A DNA stretch of 64,000 bases from Thermomicrobiales bacterium (GTDB lineage Bacteria; Chloroflexota; Chloroflexia; Thermomicrobiales; CFX8): NCBI GenBank assembly GCA_037045155.1, contig JBAOIG010000003.1:620001-684000 (forward strand), written 5' to 3'. Below, piece by piece: positions 24,166 through 32,738 of the stretch. Position numbers and translations under genes: made by a program. Below the pieces are notes generated by a model that was not told where the DNA came from, did not search any database, and was given only the letters and a program-made list of their open reading frames with translations. Position 1 is the stretch's first letter, and every line of letters begins with the position of its first letter.

Positions 24166-25311
24166 ATGGCTGCAACCCATGGCGACCAGATCGTGGCCGC
24201 AGCGACTGCGCGCGTCGATGCCACGCTTGGGTTACTACGCGCGCTCGTCGAGCTGGAATCACCGTCCAATGAGAAAGTTGCGGTCGACCGCCTGATCGAT
24301 TGGCTCCAGACGGAGATTCAGAACCGTGGCGGTCAGGTGGAACGACTTCCGCAGGAGCAATGGGGAGATCTGCTCGTTGCCCGGTTCGCCGGCACGGGCG
24401 ATGCGCCGATTCAGGTGATGACCCACATCGACACCGTCTGGCCCCTGGGCGCCATCGAGCGTCTGCCGTGGCGGGAAGACGGAGACAGGATTCACGGGCC
24501 CGGGATTTACGACATGAAAGCATCCGTCGCGATGATGCTGACGGCGCTCGACATTCTCGCCGATACAGGGCTGGATCACCGGCAGATCGTCTGGACCGTC
24601 AACACGGAGGAGGAGGTTGGTTCGCCGGTCTCACGATCGGTGCTGGAGCGTGTCGCGCGCGAGGCTTGTTGTGTGCTCTGTCTTGAGCCTCCTGTTCCGC
24701 CGGATGGCTCACTCAAGACAGAACGCAAAGGCGTCGGCATGTTCGAGATGGAAATCGAAGGACGTGCGTCCCACGCCGGCGCGGATCACCAATCTGGTGT
24801 TAGCGCCAACGAAGAGCTTGCGCGCCAGATTCAACGCCTCCACGCGCTCACGGACTATTCGAAGGGAACAACCGTCAACGTCGGCGTCGTCGCTGGCGGA
24901 TCCAAGCGCAATGTTGTCGCTGCCTCGGCGCGCGCCGAGATCGACCTGCGCGTGACCTCGATGTCCGAAGCCGAACGGATCGTCCCATTGATTCTGGATT
25001 CGACGTCGCTCGTTCACGGCACGACGGTCCGTATCACTGGCGAGATCAATCGACCTCCGATGGAGCGTACCCCGTCCATCGTCGCTGCGTTCGAGAGCGC
25101 GCGCGAGATCGGTCGTTCGGTGGGCCAGGTGTTGACTGAGGCTTCGACCGGCGGTGCATCCGATGGCAATTTCACCGCCGCGATTGGCGCGACGACGCTC
25201 GACGGCCTCGGCTGTCCGGGCGATGGTGGCCATGCGGACAGCGAGCACATCCTCCGCTCAGCCGTCGGGCCGCGGACGGCGCTCATCACTGCGCTTCTCG
25301 CCGGCCTCTGA
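24166..25311 (+). CDS. M20-family metallopeptidase (glutamate carboxypeptidase-like)
   Basis: 381 residues. Metal-site residues are visible in MTHIDTVWP (His-x-Asp), GIYDMKAS (bridging Asp), NTEEEVGSP (catalytic Glu plus ligand), LEPPVPP and the late GHADSEHI. The dimerisation domain carries GRASHAGADHQSG. The pattern is that of carboxypeptidase G2/ArgE-type enzymes that cleave amide bonds at a C-terminal residue. Exact substrate unknown. ATG 24166 is chosen because GGAAGG precedes it by 6 nt and residues before it are non-homologous. It is followed by a class-III aminotransferase, suggesting amino-acid or peptide catabolism. Confidence 0.88.
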   Translation: MAATHGDQIVAAATARVDATLGLLRALVELESPSNEKVAVDRLIDWLQTEIQNRGGQVERLPQEQWGDLLVARFAGTGDAPIQVMTHIDTVWPLGAIERLPWREDGDRIHGPGIYDMKASVAMMLTALDILADTGLDHRQIVWTVNTEEEVGSPVSRSVLERVAREACCVLCLEPPVPPDGSLKTERKGVGMFEMEIEGRASHAGADHQSGVSANEELARQIQRLHALTDYSKGTTVNVGVVAGGSKRNVVAASARAEIDLRVTSMSEAERIVPLILDSTSLVHGTTVRITGEINRPPMERTPSIVAAFESAREIGRSVGQVLTEASTGGASDGNFTAAIGATTLDGLGCPGDGGHADSEHILRSAVGPRTALITALLAGL

Positions 25312-25364
25312 GCGGGGCTGCCGCTTGCCGGCATCGCGAATATTGCCAAGAGAGGAAGAGGACC

Positions 25365-26636
25365 GTGACAGTAGCACCCGATCAGTATCTGGAGCGCCTC
25401 CCGCGAGTGCTCGGTCGTTATTCACCCGTGATTGTCGATCACGGTGAAGGCTCGTACATATGGGGACACGACGGTCGACGATATCTCGACTTCACCACCG
25501 GGATTGGCGTGACCAATACGGGGCATTGTCATCCTGCAGTCGTCAAGGCGATTCAGGATCAGGCAGCGAAGATCATTCACGCACAGGCCAATATTCTGAT
25601 TCATGAGCCGATGATCGAGCTCATGGACGAGTTGACCTCGACGATGCCAGACAAGCTGAACGCTGTCTTCTTCGCCAATAGTGGCGCCGAAGCGATTGAG
25701 GCGGCGGTGAAGCTCGCGAAGATCGCGACCGGCCGGCCGGCCATTGTGGCCTTCCGCGGTGCTTTTCATGGACGCACCCACCTTGCGATGTCGCTGACGA
25801 CCTCGCGCGTCAAGGTTCGCGGTCATTATGAGCCGCTGCTGCCGTCGATCTACCACACGCCGTTCCCGTATCCGTTCCGCAACCCATACGCTACCGACCC
25901 GTCGGACGCCTGCATCACCGAGCTTGAGCGCCTGTTCGAGACGGTTGTCATGCCCGACGATGTCGCGGCGATCATCGTCGAGCCGATTCAGGGAGAAGGC
26001 GGCTATATCGTTCCTCCGGATGACTTCCTGGGTCGGGTTCGCGAGATCTGCGACCGACACGGCATCCTGTTGATCGCCGACGAAATCCAGACCGGAGTGG
26101 GGCGAACCGGGCGCTGGTGGGCGTTTGAGCACTCGAATTTCGTCCCGGACATCGTCGCCGTCGCCAAAGGTATTGCCAGCGGGATGCCGATGAGCGCGAT
26201 CGTCGCGCCGCAAGAGATCATGGATGCATGGGCGCCGGGATCCCACGGCGGCACCTACGGCGGAAATGCGGTGACGTGTGCTGCTGGCGTCGCGACGTTC
26301 CGTGCGATTCGCGACGAAGGAATGATCGCCAACGCGGTGACGATGGGTCAGCGGATGATGGACGGGCTTGATCGGATCGCCGAGCGCAATCCGCTGATTG
26401 GCGATGTTCGCGGCAAGGGGCTCATGGTTGCCGCGGAGTTTGTCACACCGTCGGGGAAACCGAACCCCGGCGCTGTCGCCAGCGTTGTTGCGCGAAGCAT
26501 CGACGATGGCGTGTTGCTGTTGACGGCAGGGACGTGGGATCAGGCGATTCGAATCATCCCGCCGCTCAACGTCAGTGCCGATGAGATCGACGAGTTTCTC
26601 ACGGTATTCGAGGCAGCGGCTGACGCCGCGCGATAA
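25365..26636 (+). CDS. gabT: Class-III pyridoxal-phosphate aminotransferase, 4-aminobutyrate type
   Basis: 423 residues. A fold-type-I, subgroup-II aminotransferase with FANSGAEAIEAAVKLAK, FRGAFHGRT, the PLP-contacting IIVEPIQGEGGY, LIADEIQTGVGRTG and the Schiff-base lysine Lys268 in AVAKGIASGMP. A downstream GGTYGGNAV is also present. Overall it resembles GabT/acetylornithine aminotransferases, and GABA is the likely amino donor by similarity. GTG 25365 has AGAGGAAGAGG just upstream. It sits 53 bp after the M20 peptidase on the same strand and is closed by a strong terminator. Confidence 0.86.
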   Translation: MTVAPDQYLERLPRVLGRYSPVIVDHGEGSYIWGHDGRRYLDFTTGIGVTNTGHCHPAVVKAIQDQAAKIIHAQANILIHEPMIELMDELTSTMPDKLNAVFFANSGAEAIEAAVKLAKIATGRPAIVAFRGAFHGRTHLAMSLTTSRVKVRGHYEPLLPSIYHTPFPYPFRNPYATDPSDACITELERLFETVVMPDDVAAIIVEPIQGEGGYIVPPDDFLGRVREICDRHGILLIADEIQTGVGRTGRWWAFEHSNFVPDIVAVAKGIASGMPMSAIVAPQEIMDAWAPGSHGGTYGGNAVTCAAGVATFRAIRDEGMIANAVTMGQRMMDGLDRIAERNPLIGDVRGKGLMVAAEFVTPSGKPNPGAVASVVARSIDDGVLLLTAGTWDQAIRIIPPLNVSADEIDEFLTVFEAAADAAR

Positions 26637-26660
26637 TCAGACCAACCAGGCTAACCGATG

Positions 26661-26690
26661 CGGCCGGCGTTTATCGCCGGCCGTTCTTGT
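26661..26690 (+). terminator. Rho-independent terminator after the aminotransferase
   Basis: CGGCCGGCG-TTTAT-CGCCGGCCG (9-bp perfect stem) followed by TTCTTGT. It lies between the convergent aminotransferase and glycosyltransferase genes. Confidence 0.75.
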
Positions 26691-26701
26691 GCTGCCATCG
26701 C

Positions 26702-28039
26702 TCAGGATGCGTCCGAAACCTCGCCCGGGCAGCAGAGATTCTCCCGCTCTCCCTCGGAAAGCCGCTCGTATAGATTCAGCATCGCCGGGCCAACCGCGTG
26801 CCACGAGAAGCGAATGGCAGCCTGACGCGCGCCGACCTGGAGCGATGACCGCAGCCCCGGATCACGAATGACGCGCGACATTGCAGACGCGAACATCCGG
26901 GGTTGTTCGGACGGGACGAGGATGCCGCTCCGTCCGTCCTCGACCGTAAACTTCAGCCCGCCAGCGCGTGACGCGACCACTGGCAGCCCGCAGGCCATCG
27001 CCTCGACCGCCACTAATCCGAACGACTCGTAGCGTGACGGCACGGCAGCGACTGTTGCCGCGGCGTAATAGTCGGGCAGGATCTCCTGGGGCGCTGAGCC
27101 GCGAAACAGCACGTCGTCGCGTATCCCGAGTACTTCCGCCCGGTGGATGACCGCCGAGAGATCGGGGTCAGGTCGCCCGTCGATCAGCGTTCCGCCGATG
27201 AAGATGAGCTTGGGGGGCAGATCAGGCCACGGCTCTGCGCGTAGTGATGCAAACGCATCAAGCAGCGTATCAATACCCTTCATCGGGTCAATCCGGCCGA
27301 CGAAGAGCACGAGTGGATTTGCCGGAAGATCGAGCCGAGCCCGGGCATGGTGTGCATCACCGGGGTGAAAGCGCGTCAGGTCAACACCCGGCGGGATGAT
27401 GCAGATTCTGGAATTGACCCCACCCATTCGCCAGACCATTTCGGCCCGTTCATCCGGGTTTGGCGCAATGACATAGTCGATCACATCGAGCAATCGGCGC
27501 TCCACCTGGCTCCGAACGTCCGATTCAGCGACGCCGTTCTGGTAGACGGCATTCTTCAGCCGGGCGAGAGTGTGAAACGTGTGGACCGTTGGCGCATTCC
27601 AGTAGCGTTGCAACAGATGCGATGCCCACCCGGAGAGCCAGTAGTGGCTATGGACGATGTCGTATCGAGTCCCGGCGCGAAGTGAGTACAACGCACACTG
27701 CGTCGCAAATTCGGGCAGCACACAGAACACGTCGTCCTTGGTCATTGGCTCTGGCGGGCCGGCGTCGATTGTTACGACTCGAACCCGGTCGGCAATCTGG
27801 ACGATCTCCGGCGTGACCGGGTCCGACCGTCGGGTGAACAGGTCAACCTCGACGCCTTCGCGACCCAGCTCGTAGGCCAACTCCCTGACGTGCACGTTCA
27901 TGCCACCAGCGTCCTTGCTGCCGAGCGTCGCCACTGGTGACGTATGAACGCTGAGCATCGCAACCCGTTCGATTGCCGCGTGTTGCCCGATCGTCGTCAT
28001 TGGCACATGACTCCGCGGGGTAGTGGTGAACCAGCTCAT
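26702..28039 (-). CDS. Family 4 glycosyltransferase (MshA / sucrose-phosphate-synthase-like)
   Basis: 445 residues, GT-B fold. The N-terminal domain has LSVHTSPVATLGSKDAGGMNVHVRELA (written here in two parts: LSVHTSPVATLG and KDAGGMNVHV), DIVHSHYWLSGW and VHTFHTLA. The C-terminal domain has LFVGRIDPMKGIDTLL and the nucleotide-sugar motif ESFGLVAVEAMACGLPVVAS. This pattern is shared by sucrose-phosphate synthases and MshA-type inositol-phosphate glycosyltransferases, and the acceptor cannot be told. ATG 28039 has GAGGA 4 nt upstream. A later ATG (28000) is possible. A terminator at 28100-28128 insulates it from hpf. Confidence 0.86.
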   Translation of the reverse strand: MSWFTTTPRSHVPMTTIGQHAAIERVAMLSVHTSPVATLGSKDAGGMNVHVRELAYELGREGVEVDLFTRRSDPVTPEIVQIADRVRVVTIDAGPPEPMTKDDVFCVLPEFATQCALYSLRAGTRYDIVHSHYWLSGWASHLLQRYWNAPTVHTFHTLARLKNAVYQNGVAESDVRSQVERRLLDVIDYVIAPNPDERAEMVWRMGGVNSRICIIPPGVDLTRFHPGDAHHARARLDLPANPLVLFVGRIDPMKGIDTLLDAFASLRAEPWPDLPPKLIFIGGTLIDGRPDPDLSAVIHRAEVLGIRDDVLFRGSAPQEILPDYYAAATVAAVPSRYESFGLVAVEAMACGLPVVASRAGGLKFTVEDGRSGILVPSEQPRMFASAMSRVIRDPGLRSSLQVGARQAAIRFSWHAVGPAMLNLYERLSEGERENLCCPGEVSDAS

Positions 28040-28099
28040 GCGATCCTCATTGCACGATTGAGGCCGCCGGGACGCCGCGATGTGCGCGTTGGAACGCAC

Positions 28100-28128
28100 A
28101 AAAAAAGGACAGCCCGGATGGGCCGTCC
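28100..28128 (-). terminator. Rho-independent terminator with U7 tract
   Basis: On the minus strand GGACGGCCC-ATCC-GGGCTGTCC (one G-U pair) is followed directly by seven T. It must end a minus-strand transcript coming from hpf or from the 240 bp between. Confidence 0.85.
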
Positions 28129-28370
28129 TGATTGGTGTCTCAGCAGGCTGCTGTGGCCGATTGCGCTCGACGATGCGAAGCGCTGAATCCAGGTACGGAA
28201 CCAGGCCGGGCGGGAGGCTCCATATCGGGTGGGCATGGTCATGGTCGTTGGCGCCGACGCTGTCATCATTCTCCGATCAGGAACCGCGCATTTACGGATC
28301 ACTGAAGGACGCCGTTTCGCGCTCCAAGACGTGTAACCATGACCGATCCTGGCATATTCCCGCGCGATCG
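28129..28370 (-). other. Intergenic stretch between hpf and its terminator
   Basis: About 240 bp without a credible gene on either strand, but transcribed if the U7 terminator belongs to hpf. It could be a long 3' UTR or hold a small RNA. No known RNA family is recognised. Confidence 0.4.
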
Positions 28371-28958
28371 TCAGGCGAGCTCTGGTTCGAGCACGCCCAA
28401 CTTGCCATCATGCCGGCGATACAGCACGCTCATCCGGTTTGTGTCAGGGTTGAAGAAGACGAAGAAGGTGTGACCCAGTAGCTCCATTTGCTCGATCGCC
28501 TCGGCAGTGTCCATCGGGAGGATGTTGAATCGCTTGGTGCGGACAATCTGGCCAAGCTCCTCATCCTCGTCGCCATCCACTGCTGGTTCAGTCAACAACA
28601 GGTCCGGGTTCATCTGGTCGGCGGCGAACTCTCCGAGTCCGATCGCGGCGCGTCGGTCGCGTCGAGTACGACGATCATGGAATCGGCGGATCTGACGAGC
28701 CATCTTGTCGGTGACGAGATCAACCGCAGTGGTGATATCGGTGTTTCGTTCCTCGGCGCGAAGGATCGCGTGCTTCGTCGCGATGGTGAACTGCGCGACG
28801 AACCGCTGAGTAGGATTGTGGTGAGGCTCTTCGCGCAACTCGAGCTTCGCGTCTGTGATGCGCTCGTTGATCCGATCGAGCTTCCCGACGCGCTTATCGA
28901 TATATTCGCGCGCGCCGTCAGTCAACGTGATGTTGTGAGTCTTGACCTGAACTTCCAC
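28371..28958 (-). CDS. hpf: Ribosome hibernation-promoting factor, long form
   Basis: 195 residues. The N-terminal about 100 residues form the HPF/RaiA S30AE domain (VKTHNITLTDGAREYIDKRVGKL, shown here as VKTHNITLTDGAREYI). A linker and the about 55-residue C-terminal dimerisation domain follow (KRFNILPMDTAEAIEQM, FFVFFNPDTN, VLYRRHDGKLGVLEPEL). Long HPF alone drives 100S ribosome dimers in stationary phase. GTG 28958 is chosen because GGAGGAG lies 5 nt upstream and the domain starts at once. Upstream codons would run into the tRNA gene. Confidence 0.95.
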   Translation of the reverse strand: MEVQVKTHNITLTDGAREYIDKRVGKLDRINERITDAKLELREEPHHNPTQRFVAQFTIATKHAILRAEERNTDITTAVDLVTDKMARQIRRFHDRRTRRDRRAAIGLGEFAADQMNPDLLLTEPAVDGDEDEELGQIVRTKRFNILPMDTAEAIEQMELLGHTFFVFFNPDTNRMSVLYRRHDGKLGVLEPELA

Positions 28959-29018
28959 AGTAACTCCTCCTCGTCGCACGGTGGCGGTCCAGCGCTGCGT
29001 TGCGCCTGGACGAAACGG

Positions 29019-29091
29019 CGCCCGCGGAGGGATTCGAACCCCCGGCACAGGGCTTAGGACGCCCCTGCTCTATCCCCTGAGCTACGCGGGC
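29019..29091 (-). tRNA. tRNA-Arg (CCU)
   Basis: Acceptor GCCCGCG/CGCGGGC, anticodon loop GTCCTAA with anticodon CCT, and T-loop GTTCGAAT. Discriminator G, and CCA is not encoded. Confidence 0.95.
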
Positions 29092-29282
29092 CTGATCGAG
29101 CCGGTCCGACCTTCCGTCGGGGATGCCACCTGACGGACTCTACAACGACGGATCTGCGTGTCTCCGGTTGGCCCGGACCTGAATCTTACCGCGTTTAGCG
29201 CGCGGACGAGCCGATTCCGACCCGTTAGCATAGCGCTCCCGATTGCCATCAGGAACAGGGATTGATAGGATTGTCCGGTCAT
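29092..29282. other. Divergent tRNA intergenic region
   Basis: 191 bp between tRNA-Arg and tRNA-Pro. It contains the tRNA-Pro promoter (29243-29271), and nothing else is recognisable. Confidence 0.5.
29243..29271 (+). promoter_or_regulatory. Promoter of tRNA-Pro (and selA)
   Basis: TTGCCA (29243-29248), a 17-bp spacer and TAGGAT (29266-29271), about 12 bp before the tRNA 5' end. Confidence 0.55.
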
Positions 29283-29360
29283 CGGGGAGTGGCGCAGCCC
29301 GGTTAGCGCGCCGCGTTCGGGACGCGGAGGCCGGAGGTTCAAATCCTCTCTCCCCGACCA
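29283..29360 (+). tRNA. tRNA-Pro (CGG), CCA encoded
   Basis: Acceptor CGGGGAG/CTCCCCG, anticodon stem CCGCG/CGCGG around TTCGGGA (anticodon CGG), T-loop GTTCAAAT, and ACCA encoded at the 3' end. Confidence 0.96.
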
Positions 29361-29368
29361 CGAGGATG

Positions 29369-29392
29369 CGAGGAGCGGTCGTCCGCTCCTCG
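29369..29392 (+). terminator. Hairpin after tRNA-Pro
   Basis: CGAGGAGCGG-TCGT-CCGCTCCTCG, a 10-bp perfect stem with tail TTGCGT. A second hairpin with the same TCGT loop, CCGGCGC-TCGT-GCGCCGG, follows at 29401-29418 just before the selA ribosome-binding site. The pair may attenuate read-through into selA. Confidence 0.55.
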
Positions 29393-29434
29393 TTGCGTAT
29401 CCGGCGCTCGTGCGCCGGGACATTGGAGGAATCG

Positions 29435-30808
29435 ATGACCGAGCAGCGCGATCGGCTGTTGCGCGGTCTGCCGGCCGTTCACGTCATGATGGACGACGAA
29501 CGTATCCAACGCGCGTCCGCCGGCGCGAATCCTGCCATTGTCCGCGACGTGATCCGGGAATGTCTCGATGCTGCTCGTGCTCGCATCCTGTCCGACAGCC
29601 TAGACCAGCAGCCAGCTCTGGTCGAGCAGATCATTCATCAACTTGACCTTCTGCTCGGTTCTCGACCCACATCGGTGATCAATGGCACGGGTGTGATCGT
29701 CCAGACGAATCTGGGCCGAGCGCCCGTGTCTGCGTCGGCGGCGCAGGAGATGGCGAAGGCTGCCGCGTCGTATGTTGCGCTGGAGACGGACCTGGAAAGC
29801 GGCCAGCGCGGTGGGCGCGGCCGTGAAGTTGAATCGCTGCTGCGCGCACTCACGGGCGCCGAACGGGCGCTCGTTGTGAACAACAACGCGGCTGCGGTGA
29901 TGCTCGTGCTGGCTTCGCTATCGGCAGGCCGTGGCGTAATTGTCTCGCGTGGCGAAGCGGTCGAAATTGGTGGCGGGTTCAGGGTTCCCGATGTTCTGCG
30001 GCAGAGCGGCGCACGCCTCGTTGAGGTCGGCACAACGAATCGCACCTACGCGCGAGATTACTCGGAGGCGATAGACGACGACACCGCGGCGATCCTTCGG
30101 GTCCACGCGAGCAACTTCGAGATCATTGGCTTCACTGCTCGGCCGGAGCTGGATGATCTGGTCGCATTGTGCCGCGAGAGAAATGTGCTCCTGATCGAGG
30201 ACGTTGGCAGCGGCTGCCTGCTTGATACGCACCCGTTCGGCCTGGCGCACGAGCCGACTCTCGGAGAGAGTATCCGAGCCGGCGTGGATATTGTCTGCGC
30301 GTCCGGCGACAAGCTACTCGGCGGGCCTCAGGCGGGGATCATTCTCGGTCGCGCAGCGGTGGTTGATCAGGTTGCGCGCCATCCCCTGGCGCGTGCTCTC
30401 CGCGCCGATAAGACCTGCCTGGCGGGACTGGCGGCCACGTTGCGGCACTACATCCGTGATGAGGCGACCGATGAGATCCCGGTCTGGTGGGCTATTTCAA
30501 GGACACCCGAATGGCTGGAACGCCGGGCGCGCAGGTGGTCGCAGGCGCTTGGCGATTGCGCAGAGGTCGTGCGCACCGATGCGGTTGTTGGCGGTGGTTC
30601 ATTGCCTGGAAAGTTGTTGCCGTCATTTGGCATCGCGATCTCGGCGGGCAGCTTGAACGTTCAGCAGCTCGCGCAGCGTCTTAGGATCGGGGATCAACCT
30701 GTCGTGCCACGCGTTGTTGACGAGCGGCTGATCATCGACGCACGGACTGTGCTGGCGGATCAGGAGGAGGCACTGATCGACGCCCTCCGAGCCGCGCTCA
30801 CGATATAG
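29435..30808 (+). CDS. selA: L-seryl-tRNA(Sec) selenium transferase (selenocysteine synthase)
   Basis: 457 residues. A PLP enzyme converting Ser-tRNA(Sec) to Sec-tRNA(Sec) with selenophosphate. Family blocks include INGTGVIVQTNLGRAP, ALETDLESGQRGGRG, VVNNNAAAVMLVLA, RGEAVEIGGGFRVPDVL, LIEDVGSGCLLD and the Schiff-base Lys293 in SGDKLLGGPQAG. Length matches bacterial SelA. ATG 29435 has TTGGAGGA 4 nt upstream. It follows tRNA-Pro and two hairpins. selB, selC and selD are not in the window, and dnaG converges downstream. Its presence shows this genome decodes UGA as Sec and supports the selenoprotein at 4522-4890. Confidence 0.96.
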   Translation: MTEQRDRLLRGLPAVHVMMDDERIQRASAGANPAIVRDVIRECLDAARARILSDSLDQQPALVEQIIHQLDLLLGSRPTSVINGTGVIVQTNLGRAPVSASAAQEMAKAAASYVALETDLESGQRGGRGREVESLLRALTGAERALVVNNNAAAVMLVLASLSAGRGVIVSRGEAVEIGGGFRVPDVLRQSGARLVEVGTTNRTYARDYSEAIDDDTAAILRVHASNFEIIGFTARPELDDLVALCRERNVLLIEDVGSGCLLDTHPFGLAHEPTLGESIRAGVDIVCASGDKLLGGPQAGIILGRAAVVDQVARHPLARALRADKTCLAGLAATLRHYIRDEATDEIPVWWAISRTPEWLERRARRWSQALGDCAEVVRTDAVVGGGSLPGKLLPSFGIAISAGSLNVQQLAQRLRIGDQPVVPRVVDERLIIDARTVLADQEEALIDALRAALTI

Positions 30809-30830
30809 CCGGATCAAGACCGGGGGTTGA

Positions 30831-32735
30831 TTAGCGAATCACTGGCTGGTCGCTTCGAAGATCCCTGAAATAGGGGCTTTCGTCGGGCGCAAGGTTCGGC
30901 ATTGTTGTGGTGAGATCGGTGATCTGACGTGTGCACGCTTCGACAGCCGCGGTATCCCCTGATCTCTTCGCGTCGGCGAGATCGACCCGGAGTTGCCGGA
31001 GTCGGTCGTCATTACGAGCCTTCGCGAGCCGGCGGATCGCGTTCGGAATCTCCTTGGCGGACGGGCGTGGAGGCTCGCCGGTCTCCGTCGTCAACGAGGT
31101 TTGCAGGTCACGCGCATAATCCGCGAGCTCATCAGGTAGCGCCTGCATTGCCACATCGAAGTTACCCTGCGCAATCGCCAATTGCTCGAGAATGACGCGG
31201 TGGCGAGCATCGATCACGTCCTCGCGGCGAAGGTGCGACAGGCCCTCAACACCTGCCATCGGGTAGTTGAGAATAACCTCGACAACAAAACGCTCGGGAT
31301 CGACTGCGAGGGGCCGATCGATCGTCAACCCGTCACGCCGCGATGCCTGGGGCTGGTGAACTCGTGTGGCCGGCGGCGACACGTTTCGTCGGAGTGACCG
31401 GCGCACCTCCTCTGGCCCATCCGGTCCGTAGCCAAGCAGCCGAGCAGTGAGGTCCACATAGAATGTGAGCACCTCGGCGTCGCCGATCTCCAGCAGAATC
31501 GGAACCGCGATATCCCGCAGTGCGTTCGCTCGCGCGTTCGGCGATCGATCGATATCCGCCAGTGCGTGGGTCAGATAGTATTCGACCAGTGGAACCGAGC
31601 TCTTCAGCGCCTCGGGCCACGCATCTGGATGAGCCCGGATGAACTCATCTGGGTCCTTACCCTCGGGCAGCACGACGATGCGAATCTCTGCGCCGAGCGT
31701 GCGCTCGAAGCGAATCATTCGGTTGGCGCTGACCTCTACCCGGGAATCATCGACGAACGATTCGCGCATGGAATCAATCCCGCGCAGTGTCGCCATCTGA
31801 CCTGCTGTGTCCGAATCCAGCGCGAGGTAGACGCGATCGAGGTAGCGTCGAATCGAAGCGACCTGGTTCGGCGTTATCGCGGTTCCCATCGACGCGACGA
31901 CATTCTCGTAGCCGCACTGGTGCGCCGCGATCGCGTCCATGTATCCCTCGACGATCACCATGCTGCGCTCGCGTCTGATCGTGTCGTACGCCTTATCGAG
32001 ACCGTAGAGGATGGATCGCTTGTCAAAAATCGGAGTCTGTGGCGAATTGAGGTACTTCGGCTTCTCATCTCCGAGCGCCCGCGCGCCGAAGCCGACCACT
32101 CGACCATCACGGTTACGGATCGGAAACGTCAGTCGATTACGGAATCGATCGTAAGTCCTGCCCGTATTCTCATTCTTTGTGAGTAGACCAGCAGCAAGCA
32201 TGTCCTGCTCGTCAATCTCACGGGCCAGGAAGTGCGACTTCAGGGCGTCGAATGAGTCGGGCGCGAAGCCGAGCCCGAATCGATCGGCGGTCGGACGATC
32301 GACTCCTCGCTGCTCGAGCACCGCGCGGGCTGATGACCCGGCTGGGGATGTCCACAGGAGGTTCGTGAAGTAGGATGCGGCCCGTTCATTCAGCTCGATC
32401 AGGCGCGCTCGTTCCCGGTCGATCTCCGGGTCGCGACGTTGTGGGCGTTGGCTCTCCAGCTCGACTCCCGCACGTGCGGCGAGGAGCTTCAGCGTGTCAC
32501 TGAAGTCGAGATTCTCGGTATCCATGATGAACGAGAACGCGTCGCCGCTCTTTCCACAGCCGAAGCAGTGATACGACTGGGATTCGGGGTAGACGACGAA
32601 GGAGGGCGTTTTCTCCTCGTGAAATGGACACAACCCTTTGAGATTCCGGCCGGCCTGGCGCAGTCGCACCTTTGCGCCGATCAGATCGACGATATCCGTG
32701 CGCTCCCGAACAGCCTCGATAGCAACACCAGCCAT
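30831..32735 (-). CDS. dnaG: DNA primase
   Basis: 634 residues. The N-terminal CHC2 zinc ribbon has Cys36, His39, Cys57 and Cys60 (CPFHEEKTPSF, YHCFGCG). The catalytic core includes RLTFPIRNRDGRVVGFGAR and TOPRIM VIVEGYMDAIAAHQ with LALDSDTAG, and a C-terminal DnaB-interacting helical domain follows. It synthesises RNA primers at the replication fork. It is the last gene of a tight minus-strand run (pcrA, ppdK, dgt, dnaG) and starts 3 bp after dgt. Its 3' end faces selA across 22 bp. Confidence 0.97.
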   Translation of the reverse strand: MAGVAIEAVRERTDIVDLIGAKVRLRQAGRNLKGLCPFHEEKTPSFVVYPESQSYHCFGCGKSGDAFSFIMDTENLDFSDTLKLLAARAGVELESQRPQRRDPEIDRERARLIELNERAASYFTNLLWTSPAGSSARAVLEQRGVDRPTADRFGLGFAPDSFDALKSHFLAREIDEQDMLAAGLLTKNENTGRTYDRFRNRLTFPIRNRDGRVVGFGARALGDEKPKYLNSPQTPIFDKRSILYGLDKAYDTIRRERSMVIVEGYMDAIAAHQCGYENVVASMGTAITPNQVASIRRYLDRVYLALDSDTAGQMATLRGIDSMRESFVDDSRVEVSANRMIRFERTLGAEIRIVVLPEGKDPDEFIRAHPDAWPEALKSSVPLVEYYLTHALADIDRSPNARANALRDIAVPILLEIGDAEVLTFYVDLTARLLGYGPDGPEEVRRSLRRNVSPPATRVHQPQASRRDGLTIDRPLAVDPERFVVEVILNYPMAGVEGLSHLRREDVIDARHRVILEQLAIAQGNFDVAMQALPDELADYARDLQTSLTTETGEPPRPSAKEIPNAIRRLAKARNDDRLRQLRVDLADAKRSGDTAAVEACTRQITDLTTTMPNLAPDESPYFRDLRSDQPVIR

Positions 32736-32738
32736 GGG

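Noticed and set aside
28036..28302. Minus-strand open frame between hpf and the glycosyltransferase
   Set aside because: It runs straight through the U7 terminator, has an atypical Arg/Met-rich composition and lacks a ribosome-binding site.
28980..29440. tRNA-Sec next to selA
   Set aside because: The tRNAs flanking selA have anticodons CCU (Arg) and CGG (Pro) and normal 7-bp acceptor stems. No UCA-anticodon class-II tRNA was found in the window.
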